The notes under the pieces: model-generated
Database searches by the model: none
The model's input: only the letters and a program-made list of their open reading frames with translations
What the model was told of the DNA's origin: nothing
Position numbers and translations under genes: made by a program
Shown: positions 6,841 to 13,549 of the stretch, piece by piece
Numbering within the stretch: position 1 is the stretch's first letter
How the letters are laid out: each line of letters begins with the position of its first letter
Origin: Acholeplasmatales bacterium DTU056
GTDB taxonomy: Bacteria; Bacillota_I; Bacilli_A; ML615J-28; CAG-698
Reading direction: 5' to 3'
Assembly: GCA_001512985.1 (NCBI GenBank)
Contig: LFRX01000046.1
Coordinates: 8,516 to 28,220 of the forward strand
Length of the DNA stretch: 19,705 nt

Positions 6841-8322
6841 ATGAGTAGAAATTTATTCATAAAAAATACCTTTATTTTAATAATTAGTAGTTTAATTATA
6901 AAAGTTCTAGGATTATTAAATCGAATTTTATTAACACGACTATTAGGTCATGAAGGTATTTCATTATATATATTATCTTTACCAACAATTATTTTATTTA
7001 TTTCACTGTGTGGATTTTCACTAAACACAGCAGTAAGTAAAATTGTAGCAATGAATACAGTATCAAATAAATATACTAATAAGCAAATTTTATTTCAAGC
7101 CTTTTTTTTAGGAACTATCGCATCGATTATTAGTATTATCGTCTTATTAATAATTATTAAACCTCTAAGCAATCAATGGTTACGTCAACCAAATACATTT
7201 TATCCTATTTTAGCTTCTAGTCTATTTTTCCCTCTTGTGGCATATAATAATTGTTTACGCGGATATTTTAATGGGATCAAAAAAGTAAATCTGACTGCTT
7301 ATGCGTCTTTAGTAGAACAAATTGTACGAATGATTGCATCAGTAGTATTTTTATATATTTTTATTGATTATGGAATGGTATTTGCGGTGACGATGACGAT
7401 TATTGCGATGACGGTTGGCGAATTAGGATCTTTTGTTTTTGCTTGCATTTCTTACTTTAAAATTAAACGTCCAAAATTTAAACCACTCATTTCTCAAAAT
7501 CCGCAAAATGAAATTCTAAAAATTGCTCTTCCACAAACCGCATCTAAATTAGTTGGTAATTTATCTTATTTTTTTGAACCGATTTTATATACTAGCGCGT
7601 TAACTTTAATTGGGTTTTCTGCTGGCCAAATTCGCTTATTATATAGTGAGTATAGTGCGTATGCGGAAGGGTTACTGACTATGCTTAGTTTCGTTTCCGC
7701 ATCCATCGCCATTAGCATCATTCCGCATATTTCCGAATCACTTGCTTTACAAAACTATACTAAAATTCGATTTTATATTAAAAAGACTTTACTGGCTTCA
7801 ATTTTACCAGGAATAATTTTTACTGTATTGCTATTGTTTTATGCTAAAGAATATATGTATTTAGTATATAAAACTGACCTGGGAGTCCAATATGTTAAGC
7901 AATTTGCAATTTTATTTTTAGCCTCTTACGTAATTTCACCACTTGTTTCCATTATGAATACCTTAGGTTATTCTAAAGAAACATTTATTTGGTCAACATG
8001 TTTTAATATTTTAAAATTAATTCTAATTTTTAGTTTAGTATTTATCCCACAAATTAACTACTATAGCTTAATCATTGCGACTAGTATTACATTAATTTTA
8101 TATACTTTAGTTATATATTTTCGAATTAAAAATATCGTCTATTTTAAATTTACATTTTCGGAAAAAGTAAATGTACTATTATTAGCAGTTTTATCATTTT
8201 TTATAGTGTTATTTTTACGAAATGTTGTTAAACTACATTACTTACTAGTAAGTATAATTGCATTGTTAATATTTGTTGGCAGTTTTATACTGTTAAAAAT
8301 CTTCCATCTCGATCACAAATAA
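6841..8322 (+). CDS. MATE-like lipid-linked polysaccharide flippase, SpoVB/MurJ type
   Basis: A 493-residue integral membrane protein with about 12-14 hydrophobic helices over its whole length. The N-terminus (NTFILIISSLIIKVLGLLNR, then LLGHEGISLYILSLP and LNTAVSKIVA) closely follows the SpoVB/MurJ branch of the MOP exporter superfamily. Members flip undecaprenyl-linked precursors such as lipid II or other polysaccharide units across the membrane. Which substrate applies here cannot be read from sequence, and the SpoVB likeness does not by itself prove sporulation. The ATG follows an excellent AAGGAGG site (6828-6834). Its last 30 bases overlap the end of the opposite-strand DUF421 gene, and no terminator is visible at that junction. 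It is probably transcribed alone. Confidence 0.88.
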   Translation: MSRNLFIKNTFILIISSLIIKVLGLLNRILLTRLLGHEGISLYILSLPTIILFISLCGFSLNTAVSKIVAMNTVSNKYTNKQILFQAFFLGTIASIISIIVLLIIIKPLSNQWLRQPNTFYPILASSLFFPLVAYNNCLRGYFNGIKKVNLTAYASLVEQIVRMIASVVFLYIFIDYGMVFAVTMTIIAMTVGELGSFVFACISYFKIKRPKFKPLISQNPQNEILKIALPQTASKLVGNLSYFFEPILYTSALTLIGFSAGQIRLLYSEYSAYAEGLLTMLSFVSASIAISIIPHISESLALQNYTKIRFYIKKTLLASILPGIIFTVLLLFYAKEYMYLVYKTDLGVQYVKQFAILFLASYVISPLVSIMNTLGYSKETFIWSTCFNILKLILIFSLVFIPQINYYSLIIATSITLILYTLVIYFRIKNIVYFKFTFSEKVNVLLLAVLSFFIVLFLRNVVKLHYLLVSIIALLIFVGSFILLKIFHLDHK

Positions 8323-9039
8323 ACTACCATATTCATAATTAGCATATAAAATTTTGCGATAATCATCATAGCCTAATTTTTTTAATTCTTTTAATAACCA
8401 TTTTTCAGTTAGTTGCAAAGTGTCTAAATTGTCATAATTAATTACACCGGATAAGATCAGCGGAAATGGATAAATTTGTTCTCCTTGTTGATTAGTTTTA
8501 GCGTTTTTAGGTGTTGGACTACCACCAATATCGACTGGAGCACCTTTAGTATTGCCACCACTAGATCCTTGATTATTTGAATTATCTTGAAAGTCTTGAT
8601 AAGTAAAGATACTTAAATCACCATTTGTTTCAAGTAATGCATATCGAACTTCCGAAATAGATCTAACATTATTGATACGTAATTGTAAAACTAAATCATT
8701 AATATTATAGTTTTGTTTTTTCATTTCTTTTTGGTTTAATTTACCATCATTAATAATTACCGAATGCTTACCATCAAAAAAGTTACGCATCTTTGGAATT
8801 TTAATTAATAAATAGGCAATAAATTTTTGTAAAATTGCTACACCAGTAATTGGTAATAAGTACATATAAAACGGACTATCTTCCGTTTCAATCCCCATTA
8901 CCGATATATCCGCAATAATCAAAATTACAACCAAATCAAATAAACTTAATTGTCCAATCTCTCGTTTTCCCATAAACTTTAATAAAGCAAAATCTAAAAT
9001 ATAAATGATAATAGTACGATATAGTAATTTAAGTAACAT
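8293..9039 (-). CDS. DUF421 (YetF-like) membrane protein
   Basis: About 248 residues. The N-terminal YRTIIIYILDFALLKFMGKREIGQLSLFDLVVILIIADISV block is the DUF421 signature; it is followed by a second and third membrane helix and a cytoplasmic beta-rich part (IINDGKLNQKEM, DLVLQLRINNVRSISEVRYALLE). A Gly/Ser/Asn/Gln/Pro-rich linker at roughly residues 162-195 then leads to a second small domain ending in EYGSLFVIEMEDF. Many YetF-type proteins share this C-terminal domain. Their biochemical role is unknown. A longer frame opens at 9114, but the chosen ATG (9037-9039) begins exactly where family members begin and has a purine-rich AAGGAAAAGGG upstream, a mediocre ribosome binding site. It is divergent from the TIGR04086 gene with only 65 bases between the two starts. 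Confidence 0.85.
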   Translation of the reverse strand: MLLKLLYRTIIIYILDFALLKFMGKREIGQLSLFDLVVILIIADISVMGIETEDSPFYMYLLPITGVAILQKFIAYLLIKIPKMRNFFDGKHSVIINDGKLNQKEMKKQNYNINDLVLQLRINNVRSISEVRYALLETNGDLSIFTYQDFQDNSNNQGSSGGNTKGAPVDIGGSPTPKNAKTNQQGEQIYPFPLILSGVINYDNLDTLQLTEKWLLKELKKLGYDDYRKILYANYEYGSLFVIEMEDF

Positions 9040-9072
9040 CCTATCAATCCCTTTTCCTTGTTCTATTAAAAT

Positions 9073-9085
9073 TATGATTATCATA
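9073..9085. repeat. Palindrome in the short divergent promoter region
   Basis: TATGATTATCATA is a perfect 13-base palindrome (6-bp arms, one central base). It lies between the start of the leftward DUF421 gene and the start of the rightward TIGR04086 gene, where it could bind a regulator of both. No clean -35/-10 pair is seen for either gene. Confidence 0.35.
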
Positions 9086-9104
9086 TATTTTAGTGGTGAT
9101 AATT

Positions 9105-9479
9105 TTGAAAACAAAAATCCAAAAAAAATTAAAAATATATTTGATATTTTTACTTATTTTATCCATTTTGGTAATTGGTTATTCTTTATTAGTTTATTAT
9201 CGAAAAATCGACACTTCTACAAAAAGTTTCAATAATATAACCTTTATTATTGGAGTAATTTCATTCTTTGTTTTAGGATTACTAGCAGGAAATCTTGCTC
9301 AAAAAAACGGTTTATTAGAAGGGTTAATTTCTTCATCAATTATTCTTCTTTTAGTATTAATATGTAACTTTTTTGTTAAGGTCCCATTTGGCTTTAAATC
9401 GATTATCAAAACGATTTCATATATAACAAGTGCTAGTCTAGGTGGCGTAATTGGCGTTAATATTAAGCAATTTGTCTAA
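9105..9479 (+). CDS. TIGR04086 family (DUF3792, YrzE-like) four-helix membrane protein
   Basis: About 124 residues with four predicted membrane helices. The first follows a basic lead (KTKIQKKLK). The last two flank VKVPFGFKSIIKTISY, and the protein ends in SLGGVIGVN, the family's typical close. The helix 2-3 stretch VLGLLAGNLAQKNGLLEG also matches. The family is common in Bacilli and its function is not known. Start choice is uncertain. GTG codons at 9093 and 9096 are in frame but overlap the GGTGAT that best serves as ribosome binding site, so TTG at 9105 is preferred. It is followed directly by a terminator, so it is a single-gene unit ahead of rarA. Confidence 0.78.
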   Translation: MKTKIQKKLKIYLIFLLILSILVIGYSLLVYYRKIDTSTKSFNNITFIIGVISFFVLGLLAGNLAQKNGLLEGLISSSIILLLVLICNFFVKVPFGFKSIIKTISYITSASLGGVIGVNIKQFV

Positions 9480-9508
9480 AACCATCAATGATGGTTTTTC
9501 TTTTTTTT
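9478..9508 (+). terminator. Rho-independent terminator after the TIGR04086 gene
   Basis: A 9-bp stem AAAACCATC/GATGGTTTT with an AAT loop is followed by TTTC and eight Ts. It overlaps the last bases of the stop codon. Confidence 0.9.
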
Positions 9509-9514
9509 AGAATA

Positions 9515-9543
9515 TTTAAAAAAATATCAAATTATGATATGAT
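9515..9543 (+). promoter_or_regulatory. Predicted promoter of rarA
   Basis: TTTAAA (9515-9520), a 17-base spacer, then TATGAT (9538-9543) preceded by TGA, giving an extended -10. It lies about 36 bases before the start codon. Confidence 0.6.
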
Positions 9544-9578
9544 ATAGATAGATATTTATTTAAAGTGAGGTAAAAAAA

Positions 9579-10814
9579 ATGGAACCACTAGCATATCGTA
9601 TGCGTCCCCAAACAATCGATGATATGGTAGGACAAGATCATTTAGTTGGGCCAAATGGACCAATTCGTCAAATGGTAAAAAATAAAAAAATTCCTTCCCT
9701 AATTCTATATGGTAATCCTGGTATCGGCAAAACCACTTTAGCTAATTGTATCGTAAATGAATTAAATATTGCGCATTTTAAATTTAATGCTTCTACTGAT
9801 TCTAAACAGCAATTAAAAGATATTATTGAACATAGTAATTATTATGAAATTATTATCATTGTCGATGAAATTCATCGTATGAAAAAAGATATTCAAGATT
9901 ATTTATTGCCGTTTGTAGAAGAGGGAAGAGTAAAAATTATAGGATTAACAACAGTGAATCCTTACCATTCCGTAAACCCAGCTATTCGATCACGAACATT
10001 AATTTATAAACTTTATGATATTAATATTGATGCAATTAAGAAAGTTTTACATAAAGCCCATCAAAATTATTATTCTGAATATATAATTTCTAATGAAGTA
10101 TTTAATTTTTTAGCTCAAATGGCTAACCAAGACGTTCGCCAAGCATTAAATATGTTTGAAGCCTTAATAATTACTTCACCAACAAAAGAAATTAATCTTG
10201 AAGATGCTAAAACAATAATCCAGTCTCCAACTATTAGTTATGATAAAGATAGCGATTTATATTATGACATTTTAAGTGCATTACAAAAATCAATTCGTGG
10301 TAGCGATGTTGATGCTAGTCTTCATTATTTAGCCATATTATTAAGTACAGAAGATTTACTACCATTAATTCGGAGACTATGGGTAATAGCCTATGAAGAC
10401 ATTGGTCTTGCCAATCCTCAAATCGGTCCCCGCGCATTAGCCGCTGGTGAAATTGCGCTAAAATTAGGCCTTCCTGAAGCACGTATTCCTTTAGGTACGT
10501 TGGTTGTTGAGATGGCATTATCACCAAAATCAAATAGTGCTTATTTAGCGATAGATAAAGCCCTAAAAGATGTTAATGAAGGAAAAGGGGGGCGAATTCC
10601 ATTACATCTTAAAAATACTTATTCTTTTGACCCACGCCAACAAGCATATAAATATCCTCATGACTATCCCGGGGCTTGGGTATATCAACAATATCTTCCA
10701 GATGACTTAAAAGATGCAAAATACTATAAACCAAAAGAATCAAGCCAATTTGAAAAAGCTTTAATGGCTCGTTATCAAGCAATTGAAGAGGCTAAAAAGA
10801 AACAGACTTTTTAG
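9579..10814 (+). CDS. rarA: Replication-associated AAA+ ATPase RarA (MgsA/WRNIP1 family)
   Basis: A 411-residue cytoplasmic ATPase that acts at stalled or damaged replication forks and works with SSB and recombination proteins. Walker A GNPGIGKT is at 45-52 and Walker B IIIVDEIHR at about 92-100. Sensor-1-type TTVNP is near 124-128, and NPAIRSRT at about 133-140 carries the arginine finger. The C-terminal half (DLLPLIRRLWVIAYEDIGLANPQ, then the PHDYPGAWVYQQYLPD segment) is the RarA-specific tetramerisation domain. It is intact and of normal length. The ATG follows GTGAGG with eight-base spacing. The stop codon lies within the left arm of a terminator shared with the convergent FtsK-like gene. 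Confidence 0.95.
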   Translation: MEPLAYRMRPQTIDDMVGQDHLVGPNGPIRQMVKNKKIPSLILYGNPGIGKTTLANCIVNELNIAHFKFNASTDSKQQLKDIIEHSNYYEIIIIVDEIHRMKKDIQDYLLPFVEEGRVKIIGLTTVNPYHSVNPAIRSRTLIYKLYDINIDAIKKVLHKAHQNYYSEYIISNEVFNFLAQMANQDVRQALNMFEALIITSPTKEINLEDAKTIIQSPTISYDKDSDLYYDILSALQKSIRGSDVDASLHYLAILLSTEDLLPLIRRLWVIAYEDIGLANPQIGPRALAAGEIALKLGLPEARIPLGTLVVEMALSPKSNSAYLAIDKALKDVNEGKGGRIPLHLKNTYSFDPRQQAYKYPHDYPGAWVYQQYLPDDLKDAKYYKPKESSQFEKALMARYQAIEEAKKKQTF

Positions 10815-10833
10815 ATTTTCTAAAAAGTCTGTT
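10801..10833. terminator. Bidirectional terminator between rarA and the FtsK-like gene
   Basis: A perfect 15-bp stem, AACAGACTTTTTAGA (10801-10815) with TCTAAAAAGTCTGTT (10819-10833), has a 3-base loop. TTTTATTTT follows on the plus side and TTTCTTTTT on the minus side. The rarA stop TAG (10812-10814) lies in the left arm, and the FtsK-like stop (10834-10836) abuts the right arm. Confidence 0.92.
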
Positions 10834-12579
10834 TTATTTTAGTAGGTATTTAATTACATTATTAAAATCTATGTTATTTGTTAATGCAGTTTGAATCCGA
10901 ATGCTTTCAGCTTTATTTAAATAATAACAATCACCACGACCAGTAAGAAAAGTAGCATAATTATTGTTTAATACGTTTTGTGAAAACGAATCGGTATCAG
11001 TTCTAAATACTAATTTATCTTGGAAAATACTATTAATAATCGTAGTGATATAACGTTCTTCTCTCACAATATAAACTATATTTATGCCGCATTTTACTCC
11101 TAATTGAGCAATATACATAAGCTTATTTTCAAAATGATTATAATTACTTTCTTCATCGGTATATTTGTTGATAATATAAAACTTCTTCATTAGCATTTCT
11201 AAATCTAAATTATTAACTTCAATCTTGCGATTATATTCTTCAATTGTATTGACACTATTTTTGCTTAAAATATTTATTCGTTCTTCTAATTCATCGATAA
11301 TTGTTGTAAATATTTGGTTTAGATCGCCTGATAAGATTTCGATTATATCATTAAATGCTTTAAAGTCTTCGCTATTATCAATAATTTTAATTTCGTAATT
11401 AGATAAATTTTGTTTAACAAATAATGCTACTACAAAACTTCTAACAAAATTTGTAACTCCACTATTACTACTACCCACAAGTAACAAATGTCCACTCTTA
11501 TTAATATCCACTTCTACAATCCTTTTCTCTGAATTGATTCCAATTGGTATAATATAATTATTATACAAACTTTCTTGCATCATTAATAGATTACGAATTG
11601 CAAGTATTTGAAAATGACGATTGTTAATTTCAATTACAACTGTATTATAATTAACTAAGTGATAAATGATTTTTTCGTCTAAAACATTTTTTAGACGTTC
11701 TCTAACTACTAAATGATCTATTTTAGTAAAAAATAAATATTCATATCGTGTAAAACTATACGAGATATCCATTTTTAATTCTTTATATTCAATATTTAAA
11801 TTATTAAATACAGAAGTTATTAACGATTTAATATCATATGAAACTTTTTCTTGAAATCCTAAATTCATTAAATTTTGATATTCTTCTAGAACTTTTAATG
11901 GTAATTTAATATTTTTGCCAAAAATCGAATGTTTTTCTAAGACCTTTTCTTTTTTAATTCCCATTTCATATTTAAAGAATTTATTAAAGTTTCTTGTATA
12001 TTTCCCAAGAAATTTTAATCTTTTTGTTACACTTTCAGTAATTTCGACTAATGTTTTGTTAATTAATAGACTCATTCCCATCACTAAAAGAATACTAGCA
12101 ATTAAGACAACTCCAATAACACCAAATAAGTAATAAAAAATATAAAATATTAATGACCCAACTATTCCGCCACCTAAATAAATATCACTTGGATTTGAAA
12201 TATAATTGATATAGATTGTCCATGTGGTTTTAAAAAAATTACCGCCACGTTTTTGGACAATTGAATGTAAACGAAAATGAGCAAACACCAAAATTCCTAA
12301 AGCAATAAAGATATAACCAATAAAGCGTTGATGTTTAAAATCAAATGATTTATGCATTATTAAATTATATGTTCCATAAATAAAAATAAAAATTACTAAA
12401 AACCAATAACAATCCCCAAATAAAACTTTTGTAAAAATAGTAAACCATTCACCTAATTTGCCAAGTTTACCTAAAATAATAATTGATAAAACAATTGAAA
12501 TTACTCCTATAATTTCATGATAAAATGTTGTTTGTTCAGTTTTAGATTCATCGTTACTTCTTTTCTTCTCCTTCGACAT
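10834..12579 (-). CDS. FtsK/SpoIIIE-like membrane protein with degenerate ATPase motifs
   Basis: A 581-residue protein with FtsK architecture. There are four or five membrane helices within residues 21-175, a basic linker (about 185-235), an alpha-like domain (about 235-340) and a beta/RecA-like motor domain (about 345-581). Landmarks in the motor domain match FtsK in order: SGHLLLVGSSNSGVTN, YEIKIIDNSEDFKAFN, DELEERINILSKNSVNTIEEYN, QLGVKCGINIVYI and FLTGRGDCYYL. The Walker A position reads GSSNSGVT (369-376) with valine 375 where the lysine should be. The Walker B strand reads KFYIINK (466-472) with Asn-Lys where Asp-Glu is expected. The protein ends without a gamma winged-helix domain. Family relation is well supported; loss of ATPase activity is an inference. 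It may be a DNA-anchoring or divisome pseudo-translocase. The ATG has AAGGAG at 12588-12593. It is transcribed alone between two terminators. Confidence 0.85.
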   Translation of the reverse strand: MSKEKKRSNDESKTEQTTFYHEIIGVISIVLSIIILGKLGKLGEWFTIFTKVLFGDCYWFLVIFIFIYGTYNLIMHKSFDFKHQRFIGYIFIALGILVFAHFRLHSIVQKRGGNFFKTTWTIYINYISNPSDIYLGGGIVGSLIFYIFYYLFGVIGVVLIASILLVMGMSLLINKTLVEITESVTKRLKFLGKYTRNFNKFFKYEMGIKKEKVLEKHSIFGKNIKLPLKVLEEYQNLMNLGFQEKVSYDIKSLITSVFNNLNIEYKELKMDISYSFTRYEYLFFTKIDHLVVRERLKNVLDEKIIYHLVNYNTVVIEINNRHFQILAIRNLLMMQESLYNNYIIPIGINSEKRIVEVDINKSGHLLLVGSSNSGVTNFVRSFVVALFVKQNLSNYEIKIIDNSEDFKAFNDIIEILSGDLNQIFTTIIDELEERINILSKNSVNTIEEYNRKIEVNNLDLEMLMKKFYIINKYTDEESNYNHFENKLMYIAQLGVKCGINIVYIVREERYITTIINSIFQDKLVFRTDTDSFSQNVLNNNYATFLTGRGDCYYLNKAESIRIQTALTNNIDFNNVIKYLLK

Positions 12580-12616
12580 GGCCGTATCTCCTTAATTTTT
12601 TTAATATTACGCTTGT

Positions 12617-12644
12617 ATAATATTAAACAATAAAGAACTGTCGA
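12617..12644 (-). promoter_or_regulatory. Predicted promoter of the FtsK-like gene
   Basis: On the minus strand, TCGACA (12639-12644) is followed by 16 bases and TATTAT (12617-12622), about 38 bases before the start codon. Confidence 0.55.
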
Positions 12645-12663
12645 AAGTGGAAGTTATTTCAGG

Positions 12664-12694
12664 AAAATAAAAAAAGCACTGAATAAATCAATGC
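12664..12694 (-). terminator. Rho-independent terminator after rpmG
   Basis: Read on the minus strand, GCATTGA (12688-12694) pairs with TCAGTGC (12676-12682), with one G-U, around a TTTAT loop. TTTTTTTATTT follows. It starts five bases after the rpmG stop. Confidence 0.8.
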
Positions 12695-12699
12695 CTTCT

Positions 12700-12855
12700 T
12701 TAACGTTTTGTTTTTTCACGATGTAATGTTTGTTTACGACAACGAGGACAGAATTTATTAAGCTCTAATCTCTCGGTTGTTTTCTTTTTATTTTTTTCAG
12801 TCAAATAATTTTCTTCATTGCATACAGTGCATCGTAGAATGATTGATTCACGCAT
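12700..12855 (-). CDS. rpmG: 50S ribosomal protein L33
   Basis: A 51-residue basic protein of the large ribosomal subunit. It begins MRESIILRCTVCNEENY and carries two Cys-x-x-Cys pairs (C9/C12 and C36/C39), the zinc-binding C+ form of L33. The conserved CPRCRKQTLHREKTK ends the protein. Ribosome binding site and spacing are good (GGAGGAG, then TAACTAAGA, then ATG). It stands alone here with its own promoter and terminator, not beside secE-nusG as in many Bacilli. Confidence 0.95.
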   Translation of the reverse strand: MRESIILRCTVCNEENYLTEKNKKKTTERLELNKFCPRCRKQTLHREKTKR

Positions 12856-12893
12856 TCTTAGTTACTCCTCCTTGTTACATATTCATACAATTT

Positions 12894-12922
12894 AGTATAC
12901 TATAAATTCGTTAATTTTGCAA
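12894..12922 (-). promoter_or_regulatory. Predicted strong promoter of rpmG
   Basis: On the minus strand, TTGCAA (12917-12922), a 17-base spacer, then TATACT (12894-12899), about 38 bases before the start codon. Confidence 0.75.
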
Positions 12923-12972
12923 GGGAAATTGTTCAAAATTCAAAGGTGTTAGATTAATAAGATTTATTTATA

Positions 12973-13001
12973 TTGAATTTTGTGTGTTATTATGGTATGA
13001 T
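12973..13001 (+). promoter_or_regulatory. Predicted promoter of the HTH-ispG operon
   Basis: TTGAAT (12973-12978), a 17-base spacer, then TATGAT (12996-13001) preceded by TGG, an extended -10. A small dyad, AGGAA (13007-13011) with TTCCT (13015-13019), falls at the predicted RNA start. Confidence 0.75.
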
Positions 13002-13045
13002 ATTTAAGGAATTTTTCCTGACCTAAATTATTAGGAGGTATTAAC

Positions 13046-13549
13046 GTGGATAATAATCAACAACAAACTCAAGTTAATCAACAAGAACAAGTTAATAACG
13101 CACCTAAAATTAAACTAACTCGCAAGGAAAAACGTCGTTTACGAATAATTAAGCGATTGATTGCGGGAGAGATTAATGGACCTAAAGCTGCAAAACTATT
13201 AAACATTAGTACACGTCAAGTTCGCAATCTAAAACGTCAAGTGTTATTAGAAGGGGATATTGGCATTGTCCATAAAAATAGATTTCATAAACCTGTTAAT
13301 ACATATGACCAAGAAATTCGCGAATATTTAGCTAAAACATATCGTCGTGAGTATCGTGGAGTTAACTTTAGCGAGTTCGCTCGCATTATGCAAGAACGAG
13401 GTATCGAATTATCACGTAGTACTATTTATAATATTCTTCGCGAAAATCGTATCCGCTCTCCACAACGTAAACGGGTAAAACGAAAAAAAGTAGCTAGTCA
13501 GGTTTCAATTATAAAGGAAAATGGTCAAGATGGTGCGAAAACAAACTAA
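13046..13549 (+). CDS. Helix-turn-helix protein related to transposase DNA-binding domains
   Basis: A 167-residue, strongly basic protein. A Gln/Asn-rich lead (1-20) precedes a helix-turn-helix at about 25-75 (LTRKEKRRLRIIKRLIAGEI, then AAKLLNISTRQVRNLKRQV, then EGDIGIVHKNR). A second helical module at about 85-137 (EIREYLAKTYR, FSEFARIMQERGIELSRSTI, YNILRENRI) and a basic tail follow. This two-part layout matches the N-terminal DNA-binding part of ISNCY/IS1202-like transposases, but the DDE catalytic part is absent and no terminal repeats are seen. It may be a domesticated regulator. The GTG start has an ideal AGGAGG (13033-13038) seven bases upstream. Its last codons overlap the start of ispG, so the two are likely translationally coupled. 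The exact function is unknown. Confidence 0.8.
   Translation: MDNNQQQTQVNQQEQVNNAPKIKLTRKEKRRLRIIKRLIAGEINGPKAAKLLNISTRQVRNLKRQVLLEGDIGIVHKNRFHKPVNTYDQEIREYLAKTYRREYRGVNFSEFARIMQERGIELSRSTIYNILRENRIRSPQRKRVKRKKVASQVSIIKENGQDGAKTN

Noticed and set aside
9005..9235. Open frame of 76 codons on the plus strand
   Set aside because: It overlaps the starts of both the DUF421 and the TIGR04086 genes, each of which has clear family features.
10315..10533. Open frame of 72 codons on the minus strand
   Set aside because: Shadow inside rarA; no supporting signals.
13046..13549. HTH gene as a remnant of an insertion sequence
   Set aside because: No terminal inverted repeats, no direct repeats and no DDE domain were seen nearby, and the gene has its own good promoter and ribosome binding site. 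Kept as a host gene of transposase ancestry.
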